Below, in pieces: positions 8,024 to 16,700 of a stretch of 64,000 nucleotides of DNA (its first letter is position 1; every line of letters begins with the position of its first letter). The notes under the pieces are model-generated. The model ran no database searches. It saw nothing but the letters and a program-made list of their open reading frames with translations, and was not told the DNA's origin. The DNA is taken from assembly GCA_002427815.1 (NCBI GenBank), contig DIZF01000012.1, forward strand, positions 226,425 through 290,424, in the 5' to 3' direction. The position numbers were made by a program, and so were the translations under genes. Source of the stretch: Ramlibacter tataouinensis (lineage in GTDB: Bacteria; Pseudomonadota; Gammaproteobacteria; Burkholderiales; Burkholderiaceae_C).

Positions 8024-8713
8024 ATGAAGACCGATTCCCCCGCAGTGGCGCTCAAGCAGCGTCAATCGTTTCAGCCGGCGGACGATTCGTCCCGGCAAAG
8101 CGCCGCGCCGTGTCAGGAAACCGTGCCGGCGTCCCGCCCGAGCAGCGCTGCGGCCCTGCCTTCGGTGCGCAAGGCCCGCGTGATGCTGGCGCGGCTGCTG
8201 CCCCATGAGCTGGAAGAGCAAGTGGAGGCGCACCTGGAACAGCCCTACCCGGTGCCCAGCATGTTCTACGTGTTGGACAAAGTGGGGCGGCTGGCCGCGC
8301 GCTACCCGCGCGGGCCCGATGAGTCGACCCTGGCTTCCTGGGTGGCCGCCGCCGTGCCCGAGACGCGGCAGATCGTGCAGTTGGTGCTCGCGCGCGCCGC
8401 GCGCGAGAAGCTGGCAGTGGTTTCCGATAAGGGCGGCTGGACGCTGACGGTGCTGGGCGAGCGCTTCGTGCGCACCAGCAAACAGGCCCGCGTCGCGCTG
8501 TGGCGCCAGAACATCACCTGTTCGCTCAGCGAGATCTGCGTGGTGATGGACCTGGAGGATCAGCACGAGTTCGACGCGAGCCGCATCCAGCAGCAGCGCC
8601 AGCGCGCGCCGGGCGCGGGCCAGAAGGCGTCGCGCAGGAAGAGCAAGCCGCCGCGGTGCGCCACCTGGTTCCCGCAGCCAGGCCAGTTCAATGCCGCTCA
8701 CCTTTCCAACTAG
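8024..8713 (+). CDS. Hypothetical protein with a helical DNA-binding-like core
   Basis: 229 residues from ATG 8024 with an AAGGAG site. Residues 1-45 are low-complexity. Residues 50-180 are helical and hydrophobic (VMLARLLPHELEEQVEAHLEQPYPV, then a region ending in WTLTVLGERFVRTSKQARVALW), which has the feel of a winged-helix or replication accessory domain, but I do not recognise a family. The C-terminus is strongly basic (RQRAPGAGQKASRRKSKPP), suggesting nucleic acid contact. It is the third gene of the recombinase operon. Confidence 0.55.
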   Translation: MKTDSPAVALKQRQSFQPADDSSRQSAAPCQETVPASRPSSAAALPSVRKARVMLARLLPHELEEQVEAHLEQPYPVPSMFYVLDKVGRLAARYPRGPDESTLASWVAAAVPETRQIVQLVLARAAREKLAVVSDKGGWTLTVLGERFVRTSKQARVALWRQNITCSLSEICVVMDLEDQHEFDASRIQQQRQRAPGAGQKASRRKSKPPRCATWFPQPGQFNAAHLSN

Positions 8714-8725
8714 AGGAGTCCCCAG

Positions 8726-9060
8726 ATGTTGCTCAACCAAATTCCGCGCCTGTTTCGCAACGGTGGCCAGGGCCACGCCGACGCGCCGCCCAGCGAGGGC
8801 GCGGACAAGCCCCGCGATCGGCGGTGCAGGCGGCGCAGGAGCTGATCCGCGGCGCCAGGCCCCCGGAGGGGGCGCGTTCGCGTCCCGACCCGGCCACGCA
8901 GGACGACTTCATCACCGCCGGCGAGATCGAGCGGCGGGTAAACTTGGCGCTGGACCGCGCCATCGAGCGGCGCGACACGGCCATGCTGGAAAACCTGGCG
9001 TCGTTCGTGGAGCTGACTCAGTCAGTCGATGAAGCGGCACCCGGGTCTCTCTTTGGCGAC
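8726..9060 (+). pseudogene. Frameshifted, truncated hypothetical gene
   Basis: A good ribosome site (GAGGA) precedes ATG 8726, but that frame stops at 8845 after 39 residues. A different frame carries on without break from about 8815 with protein-like sequence (SAVQAAQELIRGARPPEG, then TAGEIERRVNLALDRAIERRD), so one indel near 8810-8825 splits the gene. The coding character fades near 9040-9060, where it meets the tail of a TatD-type gene on the other strand. This is the left boundary of a decayed patch. Confidence 0.5.
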
Positions 9061-9099
9061 CAGGGCGCGCAGATTGGCGTGCAATTGCCGATCCACCTC

Positions 9100-9290
9100 T
9101 TAGCGGGACAGACTCCACAGATCGGCTATGGAAGAGGTAGCGCGGTCTGCGTCCCAAGGTTTTGCGCTTTCCCCGTCCAGCTGCGCGAAGGGCCCATCGG
9201 TTTCTGTCAGGACGCGCTCCTTCGGCATTGCGCCGACAAGAGCCCTGGCCTTTTCAGCGGCAAGCATCGCAGGACCGACGCTGAACCAAC
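9100..9290 (-). pseudogene. C-terminal remnant of a TatD-family DNase, QatD-like
   Basis: Minus-strand frame of about 62 residues ending with TAA at 9100. It reads FSVGPAMLAAEKARALV followed by VLTETDGPFAQLDG and AKPWD, the last metal-binding segment of TatD-family metal-dependent DNases (T-E-T-D-G-P). The upstream part is missing: the frame ends exactly at the left end of an IS66-like element at 9291. A TatD homologue is the QatD part of the Qat (QatABCD) anti-phage system, and the match in style is good, but TatD itself cannot be excluded from the tail alone. It shows that this locus held other cargo before. Confidence 0.6.
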
Positions 9291-9705
9291 GTAAGCGGTC
9301 ATTTAACCCCGTCTTCCGTCCGGGCGTCGGAACAAGGAAGCTACGTGTCTATGTAGAACTACGTGGACAGGTATGTCAGAGATCAACACAGAGTTGGCGA
9401 GCCGATTGGTGACGGGGCGAAAGCGAGATGGCCGTTGTACGTACGACCCGAAGGCGAAGGCCGAGATTGTTCAAGCGTGCCTGCAACCGGGCGTTTCGGT
9501 GGCGCGGATCGGGATGCAGTACGGCATCAACGCGAATTTGCTGCGGTCATGGATAGGCAAGCGCCACAAAGCTGGAAGTGTGCAGCTGGCGGGGTCGGTG
9601 AGGCGAGTCGACCCGAGCCCGGTATTCGTGCCGCTGCAGATCGAGACTGCGAAGGCGCACCCCGCGGCGGCGCAGGCTGTGATGCTGCGATTGCATGTGC
9701 GTCTG
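9291..9705 (+). mobile_element. IS66-family left end with truncated orfA
   Basis: The left end begins GTAAGCGGTC at 9291, typical for IS66 termini. An ORF from ATG 9373 encodes the IS66 TnpA (OrfA) protein: a helix-turn-helix N-terminus (KAEIVQACLQPGVSVARIG, then GINANLLRSWI) and a C-terminus reading MLRLHVRLP. Natural OrfA continues after this motif, but here the sequence switches at about 9700 into a serine-recombinase tail on the other strand; a chance stop closes the ORF at 9726. TnpB and TnpC are missing, so the element cannot move. Confidence 0.72.
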
Positions 9706-9893
9706 CCGCCCTTGAAGCGCACGTGAACCTTGGTGGTTCCCTCCGCAGGCAGCTTGACCAGGGTAGCGTCCTCGATGATGAGGTCGAGCATTCGCTTGCG
9801 CTCGCGGTTCGACGTACCGGGGTCGGCCCAGAGTTGCTTGAAGTCCGCTGTCAGTCTTGAACGGACATTCAAATTGCGCGCCGGGACCGGCAA
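9700..9893 (-). pseudogene. Serine-recombinase C-terminal remnant
   Basis: Minus-strand frame of about 65 residues reading LTADFKQLWADPGTSNRERK, then MLDLIIEDATLVKLPAEGTT and KVHVRFKGG. This is the conserved region near the end of large serine recombinases of transposon type, where xVHVRFKGG precedes the final segment. The 5' part and the resolvase domain are gone and the 3' end runs into the IS66 fragment, so it is a relic. Confidence 0.55.
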
Positions 9894-10300
9894 TTTTTGA
9901 CCGGCAGCAGTGATCGGAGAATTCGGCTCGAATGATTTGTGTGGTCAAAGAAGCGGATTGACACCTCTTGGTGATCAAGGTATCGAACCGGCTGATCAAG
10001 AATCATCGAACTGAATGATCAGTAGCTGCTAAACCAACTGACCACAAGCTACCGAAATATGCAATTGATCCGCGGTGGTTTCCGCGGGCAGGAGCGTCAA
10101 CCTTCTGAGTTGCCCCAGGATCAAGTCCTTCGCCTTCTCGGCGCACCAAGCCTTGATCCGTCGTTGAAGCGCCCATGAGTCACCGAATCTTGGCCTGTCG
10201 CGGGCGCTGTAGCGCAATAATGGCGAGGGGCAGGAGCCCCCTAAGAGGAAGGCGGAGGGTGGCTGCAGGAAGGCCCTCAAGACAAGGACGGAGTTCCGAG
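9894..10300. other. Non-coding DNA upstream of sspF
   Basis: No coding frame is convincing. TGATCA palindromes occur at 9972, 9993 and 10016, spaced 21 and 23 bp, so they would face the same side of the helix. TTGACA at 9958-9963 with TATCGA 17 nt later is a weak promoter candidate. The region must hold the promoter of the sspFGH operon, but I cannot place it with confidence. Confidence 0.4.
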
Positions 10301-12193
10301 ATGGGCAGTGCATCGACAGTAAGCCAGAATGTGGCCAATCAACCAGGGAGCGCATGGATCAGATTTTTGCGCTCGTATGGCCCGACCCCCAACAACTTAA
10401 CTCTTTTTGACGAATACGTCACGGGGGCTCTTGCGAAAGCCAAGGTTCTGCCGATCACATTGGCCAGTCCGCAGCTTGAAAGAATCAAGCAACGGATCGA
10501 CTCCGGGCTTCCAGGCTCGATCCTGATCGCGGGCACTGCGGGGGATGGCAAGACCTACCACTGCCGAGGCTTGTGGACCCATTTGGGAGGCATGGAAGCG
10601 GAGTGGGCGTCGTCGGCTCCTGTCAATGAGTTGACGCTGCCAGATGGGCGCGTTGCTGTCTTCGTGAAGGATTTAAGCGAATTGAGCGACGAGCAAAGCG
10701 ACAAGGCGTTGGCCTTGCTCGAAGCATCTGTCCTAGGAGAGGAAGCCTCGCCATTTGTGGTGCTGGCGGCGAATCACGGCCAAATCCTTGAAAGGATGCG
10801 CGACGCGGGACATCGGCAAGGGCGCGTGCATCCGCTCCGAAAGCCGATCCAGGACGCATTTCTGCAACAGGGCGCGCCGCCAACGAAGCTAGCGATCTTC
10901 GATCTGAGCCGCGCCACCCGTCGCGATTCACTTAACGAGATAATCATGGCCGTGGCGGGCCATCCCGAGTGGGAGAACTGCAAGAACTGCCCTCAGCATG
11001 TCGATGACAAGATTTGCCCGATCCACGAAAACAGGAATCGCTTGCTTGGGCTTGAAGATGGAGGGCGATTCGCCCGTCGCCTGGGCGACGTTGTCGAAGT
11101 GGCGCGGCTCAACGGCTGGCATTCACCAGTCCGCGATTTGCTCGCACTCGCGTCCAACATGATCCTCGGCCACCCCAGAGCCAAAGAAGGATTGATGGCT
11201 TGCGCGGACATCCCGAAGATGCAAGAGCGTGGGACGGTCGAGAGCGCTAGCCTTTACGGGAATGTATTCGGGGCGAACATACCAGTCCGCAGAGCTATGA
11301 AGAGTCCGGTGTTCCGCTCATTGGCCGCGTTTGCAGTGGGGACGGAGACGACAAACGCGGCCGATGGGCTCATGGTTTATGGCGCCGACGACCCGAAGCT
11401 GGCGGCGGATTTCGACAGGCTGCTTAGGATTGACCCAGTCTATGGAGCGACAGCGGCGTATCTTGCCTCACTGCAACAATATCTCGAAGGTGAAGAGGCG
11501 GCGCGGGTGGACGGCGGCGCCGAGGAATTCTTGGATCGCCTTGTCGCCCAGCGCCGAAGGTTGTTCTTCACCTTGCCGGAAGGGGAGGCCGATTACGGCC
11601 ATTGGGCAATGACCGCCTTCCGCTTCGCGGGCGACTATTTGGAGATGGCTAAGGCTCTTTCGGAGAATAAGCCTGTGAGCGAGACCGTTCGAGCCAGGCT
11701 CGTCCGCGGACTCAACCGAGTGATGACCGGGTTGCTGATCGAGAACAACGACAAGCTGTTTGTCGCCAGTTCCGGGGGGTTCACCCAGAGTCGCATCAGC
11801 GTGCTATGCGACACTGAAGCGCCGGCCAGGAGATCGGCCGGCGTTGGCATGCGGATCAAGCTCGATCCGTTGAACGGAACAGCGGCGTTGGACGTTGCGT
11901 TGGCTCAAGGCGCCGCACACGCGGCGAACTTCACGCTCTCGCCTGTCCGTTTCGAGTTCTTATGCCGGGTCGCCGATGGCGCATTGCCCGGGAGCTTCTC
12001 CAACGAATGCTTGGAGGACATGCTCGCTTTCAAGGCCAAGCTCTTGCGCAAGGCGGAGCTTCTGCGGATTTCACGCGTTCAAGAAGACGAGGAGCCAGGT
12101 TCGAACGATGGCGCGCTCACCCTCAACTTCATCGAGGTGGAGCACAGCGGCCACGGGTTCTCTAGGCCTGTCACAGTGAGGACTGGGGCATGA
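10301..12193 (+). CDS. sspF: SspF (DptF-like) P-loop ATPase of the phosphorothioation-linked defence module
   Basis: 630 residues from ATG 10301, preceded by a GGACGGAG site; an upstream in-frame ATG (10175) gives an arginine-rich extension that looks non-coding. A Walker A motif GTAGDGKT (Lys84) marks an AAA-type ATPase. Four metal-ligand candidates occur as Cys227-x2-Cys230-x8-Cys239-x2-His242, probably a zinc site. It overlaps the next gene by ATGA. Known: SspFGH (related in plan to DptFGH) act with SspABCD-modified DNA and damage DNA that lacks phosphorothioate. The name rests on gene order, size, the P-loop and the nearby sspBCD genes; DptF is the alternative name. Confidence 0.7.
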   Translation: MGSASTVSQNVANQPGSAWIRFLRSYGPTPNNLTLFDEYVTGALAKAKVLPITLASPQLERIKQRIDSGLPGSILIAGTAGDGKTYHCRGLWTHLGGMEAEWASSAPVNELTLPDGRVAVFVKDLSELSDEQSDKALALLEASVLGEEASPFVVLAANHGQILERMRDAGHRQGRVHPLRKPIQDAFLQQGAPPTKLAIFDLSRATRRDSLNEIIMAVAGHPEWENCKNCPQHVDDKICPIHENRNRLLGLEDGGRFARRLGDVVEVARLNGWHSPVRDLLALASNMILGHPRAKEGLMACADIPKMQERGTVESASLYGNVFGANIPVRRAMKSPVFRSLAAFAVGTETTNAADGLMVYGADDPKLAADFDRLLRIDPVYGATAAYLASLQQYLEGEEAARVDGGAEEFLDRLVAQRRRLFFTLPEGEADYGHWAMTAFRFAGDYLEMAKALSENKPVSETVRARLVRGLNRVMTGLLIENNDKLFVASSGGFTQSRISVLCDTEAPARRSAGVGMRIKLDPLNGTAALDVALAQGAAHAANFTLSPVRFEFLCRVADGALPGSFSNECLEDMLAFKAKLLRKAELLRISRVQEDEEPGSNDGALTLNFIEVEHSGHGFSRPVTVRTGA

Positions 12194-13716
12194 GGCAAAA
12201 GATAGACGGAGTTGACTTTGCTGTCGACGAGCACATTTGGGGACACCGCCTTTACGACGAGCAGCTTCCCCACTTGGCCATGCTCGAGTTTCTGGGCGTG
12301 CTGGGATCGAACACCGACAATCCTCTACGGGCACAGGTTGGAGATCGCGTCCGGTACCGGCCGCAACGGCAAATCCGCCTTCGCGGATTGCTGTTCAACA
12401 ATCCTTACGTGGAGTCGATACGCGAGAAGGCGCTACCGGACCCGGAAAAGTGGAAAGAATGGCTTGAGCGGTTCGCTGAAGACGCCGCGTCGCTCGGGGA
12501 CTTCGACATGGGCTACCTGCGCGATGTATTCACGAGCTTCGAGGATTTCGCCAAGGCCATCGAACTGCTGCGCTCTTCCTCCTTCGAGGCTCGCAGCAAC
12601 AAGAGGTGGAGCTCCAAATTCGTCTTTCCTTTCGGCCCCGACGCTTTGTATGAGGATTTGAGAATCGACTCCGACGGCGGCGCGTCCAACGATCGCCGCT
12701 TCTTCGCCCGCAGCGGCGAGCTGCTGTACTTGATGCTTTGCCGAGCAAAAAGAGGTCCGGAATTGGGCGACCAACTCGTCAAACGTCTCTTTGACTCGTC
12801 GGCTCCGATGAACAGGCTGGTGAAGAGCCTGCAAGGCGAGGCTCAGCATGCTGCCGACCCCCGCGACGTAGGCTATTTGCCACACGCTAGTCATCCGCGC
12901 TTCGACCGGCTTTGCGACGACTGGCTCGCCATCTTGTCAAGGGACATGCCCGTCTACGACGCTTTGGAGCATTTGATATCGAGCGCCGGATTGAATTTGT
13001 TGCTCTACTTTCTTGAGTGCGCGAAGGCCCAAGCTGGCGATGCCGAGCCGGTCGAGATCATCTGCGAAATGGTTTCTCGGGAACGCACGAAAGTGCGCAT
13101 GCTCTCTGGCGAGTCATATCAATACAACCAGGCGCTGTCCCTTACTGCCGTGAGGGCCGCCATCGAGGGTATCCGTCTCACGGATGGTTGGGCCGTCGCA
13201 GCGGTATCGGACGATCCCAATGGCGCGTTCGCGGCGTTGATGCGAGACTCGTTCCAATGGCCGCCCAAAGACGGCGGGGACGACGCCGATTCGATCAACT
13301 CCACAGGTGAGCAGCTCATAAAGACACTCGTCGACAAGGCCGAGTCGCGACATGAGCAACACTTCGGAAAAATCCACGCTGCCTGGTCCCGAGCCATCGG
13401 ACTCAGTTCGAGGCGATTATCGCGGCGCACGCGCTACGCCCCCAACGACAGATTGCTCAAAGCCTTGGTGGTCACCATGGTTGACGATCGCATGCAGTTC
13501 GACGAGTTTCTCGCCGAAGCCAAAGTCCGATATGGCATCGTCATCGGCGATCTAGAAGGAGCCCGGCTGGTCAGCGAAAAGCTTGTGGACCAAGAGGCTC
13601 TCAGCGACAACCGGGGGAACCTCGAAACTAGGCTCGTTGGTTTGGGACTTGTCCGGCGCCTCTCCGACTCATGCTCCTTTGTCGAGAATCCATTTGGCGT
13701 CGGAGGGGGTGAGTGA
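12190..13716 (+). CDS. sspG: SspG (DptG-like) protein
   Basis: 508 residues, ATG 12190 overlapping the stop of sspF (ATGA). No P-loop, membrane segment or catalytic motif is obvious. The protein is acidic to neutral, helical, with segments such as GHRLYDEQLPHLAMLEFLGV and a central FDRLCDDWLAILSRDMP. The C-terminal 90 residues (NDRLLKALVVTMVDDRMQFD, then a region ending in RRLSDSCSFVENPF) may be a winged-helix. Between an ATPase of SspF type and a giant FtsK-like protein, this is the position of DptG/SspG, an essential part of the restriction complex with no known enzyme activity. Identification is mainly by position. Confidence 0.6.
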   Translation: MRQKIDGVDFAVDEHIWGHRLYDEQLPHLAMLEFLGVLGSNTDNPLRAQVGDRVRYRPQRQIRLRGLLFNNPYVESIREKALPDPEKWKEWLERFAEDAASLGDFDMGYLRDVFTSFEDFAKAIELLRSSSFEARSNKRWSSKFVFPFGPDALYEDLRIDSDGGASNDRRFFARSGELLYLMLCRAKRGPELGDQLVKRLFDSSAPMNRLVKSLQGEAQHAADPRDVGYLPHASHPRFDRLCDDWLAILSRDMPVYDALEHLISSAGLNLLLYFLECAKAQAGDAEPVEIICEMVSRERTKVRMLSGESYQYNQALSLTAVRAAIEGIRLTDGWAVAAVSDDPNGAFAALMRDSFQWPPKDGGDDADSINSTGEQLIKTLVDKAESRHEQHFGKIHAAWSRAIGLSSRRLSRRTRYAPNDRLLKALVVTMVDDRMQFDEFLAEAKVRYGIVIGDLEGARLVSEKLVDQEALSDNRGNLETRLVGLGLVRRLSDSCSFVENPFGVGGGE

Positions 13717-16700
13717 TGCTGGCCGACCGAATCATTGGGCGCGTCGCGGCCACTATTCTCTCGGGCCGCTTGGCCGACGCCAGACAAGCTGATGGCTCGT
13801 TGCCAGACTCCGCCGCTTTGTTCAGGCTCGACAAGCTCGCCCCCACTCAAATCGCCGCAATCGTGCGGGAAATCCTCAGCAACCACGAGTTGGCCTCACA
13901 AGTCGACTTGAAGATACCCGCGGCTCTGGTTTCAGGCGAAGGCCTCCCCCCTGAGGCGTTGACCGACCTCAATGCCGGCGCTGTCCGCAATGCTGGCACT
14001 TCGATGCAGGCGTTGCTTACTGCGAATGGAAACGAACACAACCTCGCCGACACGCTAGGGCATGTGACTGCCTTGGGCGCTAAGGAACTCAGGGTCAACG
14101 AGGAGGCCTGGGTAGAGGCGACTTGCCACGTCGCAGCCATCGCTCCGACACCCGAGGACCGCTTGGTGTTCAGGGCGGCTCTGCGCGGGTTGATTGCGGT
14201 GACTGATTTGTCCCTTGTACAGCTCGGCCATTTCTGTTCAAGGATCAGCGAAGCATCGTTGCCCGCACGCGGCCACCCAATCCGCGACGCAATAGGCTGG
14301 TCGTTGCCTGAAATCGGCCTTCCCAGGGATACGTCGTTCTTTTCCAACGCCAAGACTTATGGAACTTCGATCGGCCCTTGGCGCAAGGCGTTCGAGAAGC
14401 TATACACCAACCGCGCTCCGCTGCTCGGCAGGCAGCGCGCGAACGGCCAACCGCTCGACCCTGACGAAATGCGTCAAAGGCTCGAAGAGAACGGCGAATC
14501 GATCGAATCCGCCGTCCGCGCGGAATTGGAGGCGTTCATCAATGCCCCCATGGGCGATCACGAGACATCCGTTGCGGTCGCCCATCTCGAATGGGAGATG
14601 GACGGGGTTCATTTTGTTTTTGAGAGGCCGAGGGAGCGCCAGCAAGGATTGGCGGAATCGACAATCTATTTCTTCGAGCACGATTGTTCGGACGCGGAAG
14701 TCCTCGTCGAGCAGTGGCGCAAGCATCTTGAAGATCTCAAAACCCGCGAGCGACGATCGGACTGGAACGATGACGATGAAGCGTTCTTCGAGCTTCATCG
14801 CCGATTCCTCGAACAAGACGCCAAGCTACATGCGCGATGGGAAAAAGTAATTTTCGGCAAGCCCATCGAATGCACGGACTTCTTCGAAGGCTTCACGAGC
14901 GTCGCGCATCGCTTGGTGGTTGGCGCGGCGCCGTCAAGCTATGAACGCTTCTTGCGGCTTACGGTCAACAAAGGCCGCAAGGAGTGGCGAGAGCGGTTCA
15001 ACCACGACGTGGGATCCTACTTTTCAGCGATGTATCGTGGGCTCAAGGAGCTGATGGGCTCGAAGGTCCAGTGGCGTGTCGAGAAGATGGGCGTGGCAAA
15101 TCTGCCCGATCCGCTTTTCAGATACCCGGAGTTTTTTGCGTGGGAGAAGGCGAATCGCAAGGACAAGCCCAAGCCTGTGGGTTCCGTGGCCAGGGCGGCT
15201 GTCCAGATCAAGTTCGAGGTGTCTCTAGTCGAGCGCAAAGGCTCAGTGGAGGAGGTCGTGGACAAGACGCAGCTTCTTTGGTCCTACAAGCCCGAGTCGA
15301 TTGGGCTCTCTCTCGTCAATGACATGACGCGATTGAAGGAGAAGGGCGCCGTCGCTTGCACTGAGGTTCCTCGTCGCATGGTCAGCAAGAAGGGTGGCGT
15401 CCAGAGCGTGTCGCTCCTGGACACCGGAACGCTCGAAGCGACCTTCCTGCGCGACGCTGGGTCTTTAGTGCCTCCTCCTGCGAAGTTCAAGAGCCTCAGG
15501 GCTGACATCAAGCGCCGAATCGAGGATTTGGCGGTCGAGGGCCGACTGATGCCGGAGCAGCGCGACATCGTGCGCTCTGCCTGGAACGTCTTCGAAGCCG
15601 ACTACATAAAAGCCCTTGATGACTTCATTTCAGTCGGTTTGCACGGCGAGGCGGTGATGCGGCAGGCGGAATCCTTTGCAGCGCTCCTTCGAGCACTGGC
15701 CGTGCACGCGCGGGGCGATGTCTGTCGTTCAAGGCTCGTGTCCGAAATCCTCTCGATCGGGACCGTGCGCGTGTCCGGCGAGCAACCTTGCCTAATCATT
15801 CCGCCTTGGCACCCTGAACGCATGAAGGCTTTGGCCGTCAAGACCCGTCGCGTGGCGGGCCTCGTGACCCACATTCTGGGTGGGACGAACGTGCTATTCG
15901 GTGACCGCGGAATCTTTTTCCGAGAGTTCTCCGAGGAGCTCGCCCACCCTTTCTATCCCGAAATTGCCGTCATTCAACGCAACGGCTCGCCGATGCTCGT
16001 TTCGGAAAGCAGCACCGTGAATGGTTATAGCCTGCTCGAACGGCCAGTCCGAGGGGAGGAGGACACGTTGACCGACGTGGACCCGTCCTCTGCCGCCAAA
16101 CAGGTTCAAGAGCTGCTGGCCCGTTACGTGGTCTTGCAGCCGCACGAGGCGAACAATTTGAGCGTGCTGCTCTATAACGCAGACGCGGCGGAGCTGCCGT
16201 TGGCCGTCGTGCGCCAGCTTTCGGCGGAGCAATCGGAGTCGGACTTCCAATGCAACGTCTCGGTGCGGCATCGCGATCCCGCGAAGCTGCGCCGCGTCTA
16301 CGCTGAGCTCGTGACCAAGGCGGGGGATGACCCGGACCTGCCCGTCGTAAGCGAAACATCTGAGAACTTCATTTCCAAGCTGCGCATCGCGGTTGTTCCC
16401 CCATCAGCGACGCCCCCCAGGTCCGAAATGGCGTTTCGGCCATACGACATTGCCTTCTTGCACGACGTGGTGTCGCGCACGGCGGCCGCTGAGTGGATTC
16501 CTGTGGATTGGACCAACGAGCGATCGAGTCTGGAGCACGCGCCCTCCCGATGGTCTTATCGCAGCGTATCGGGCGAGAACGAGCTCAAGTCCACCACGTT
16601 CCTGACCTGCCCAAGGCAGACAGGCTCGGGCTGGGCATACGTGGGGGCGGTGGCGTCCGTCGTGCGTCAACTTGACCCTGTGGACGGGCAGAACCTGTTG

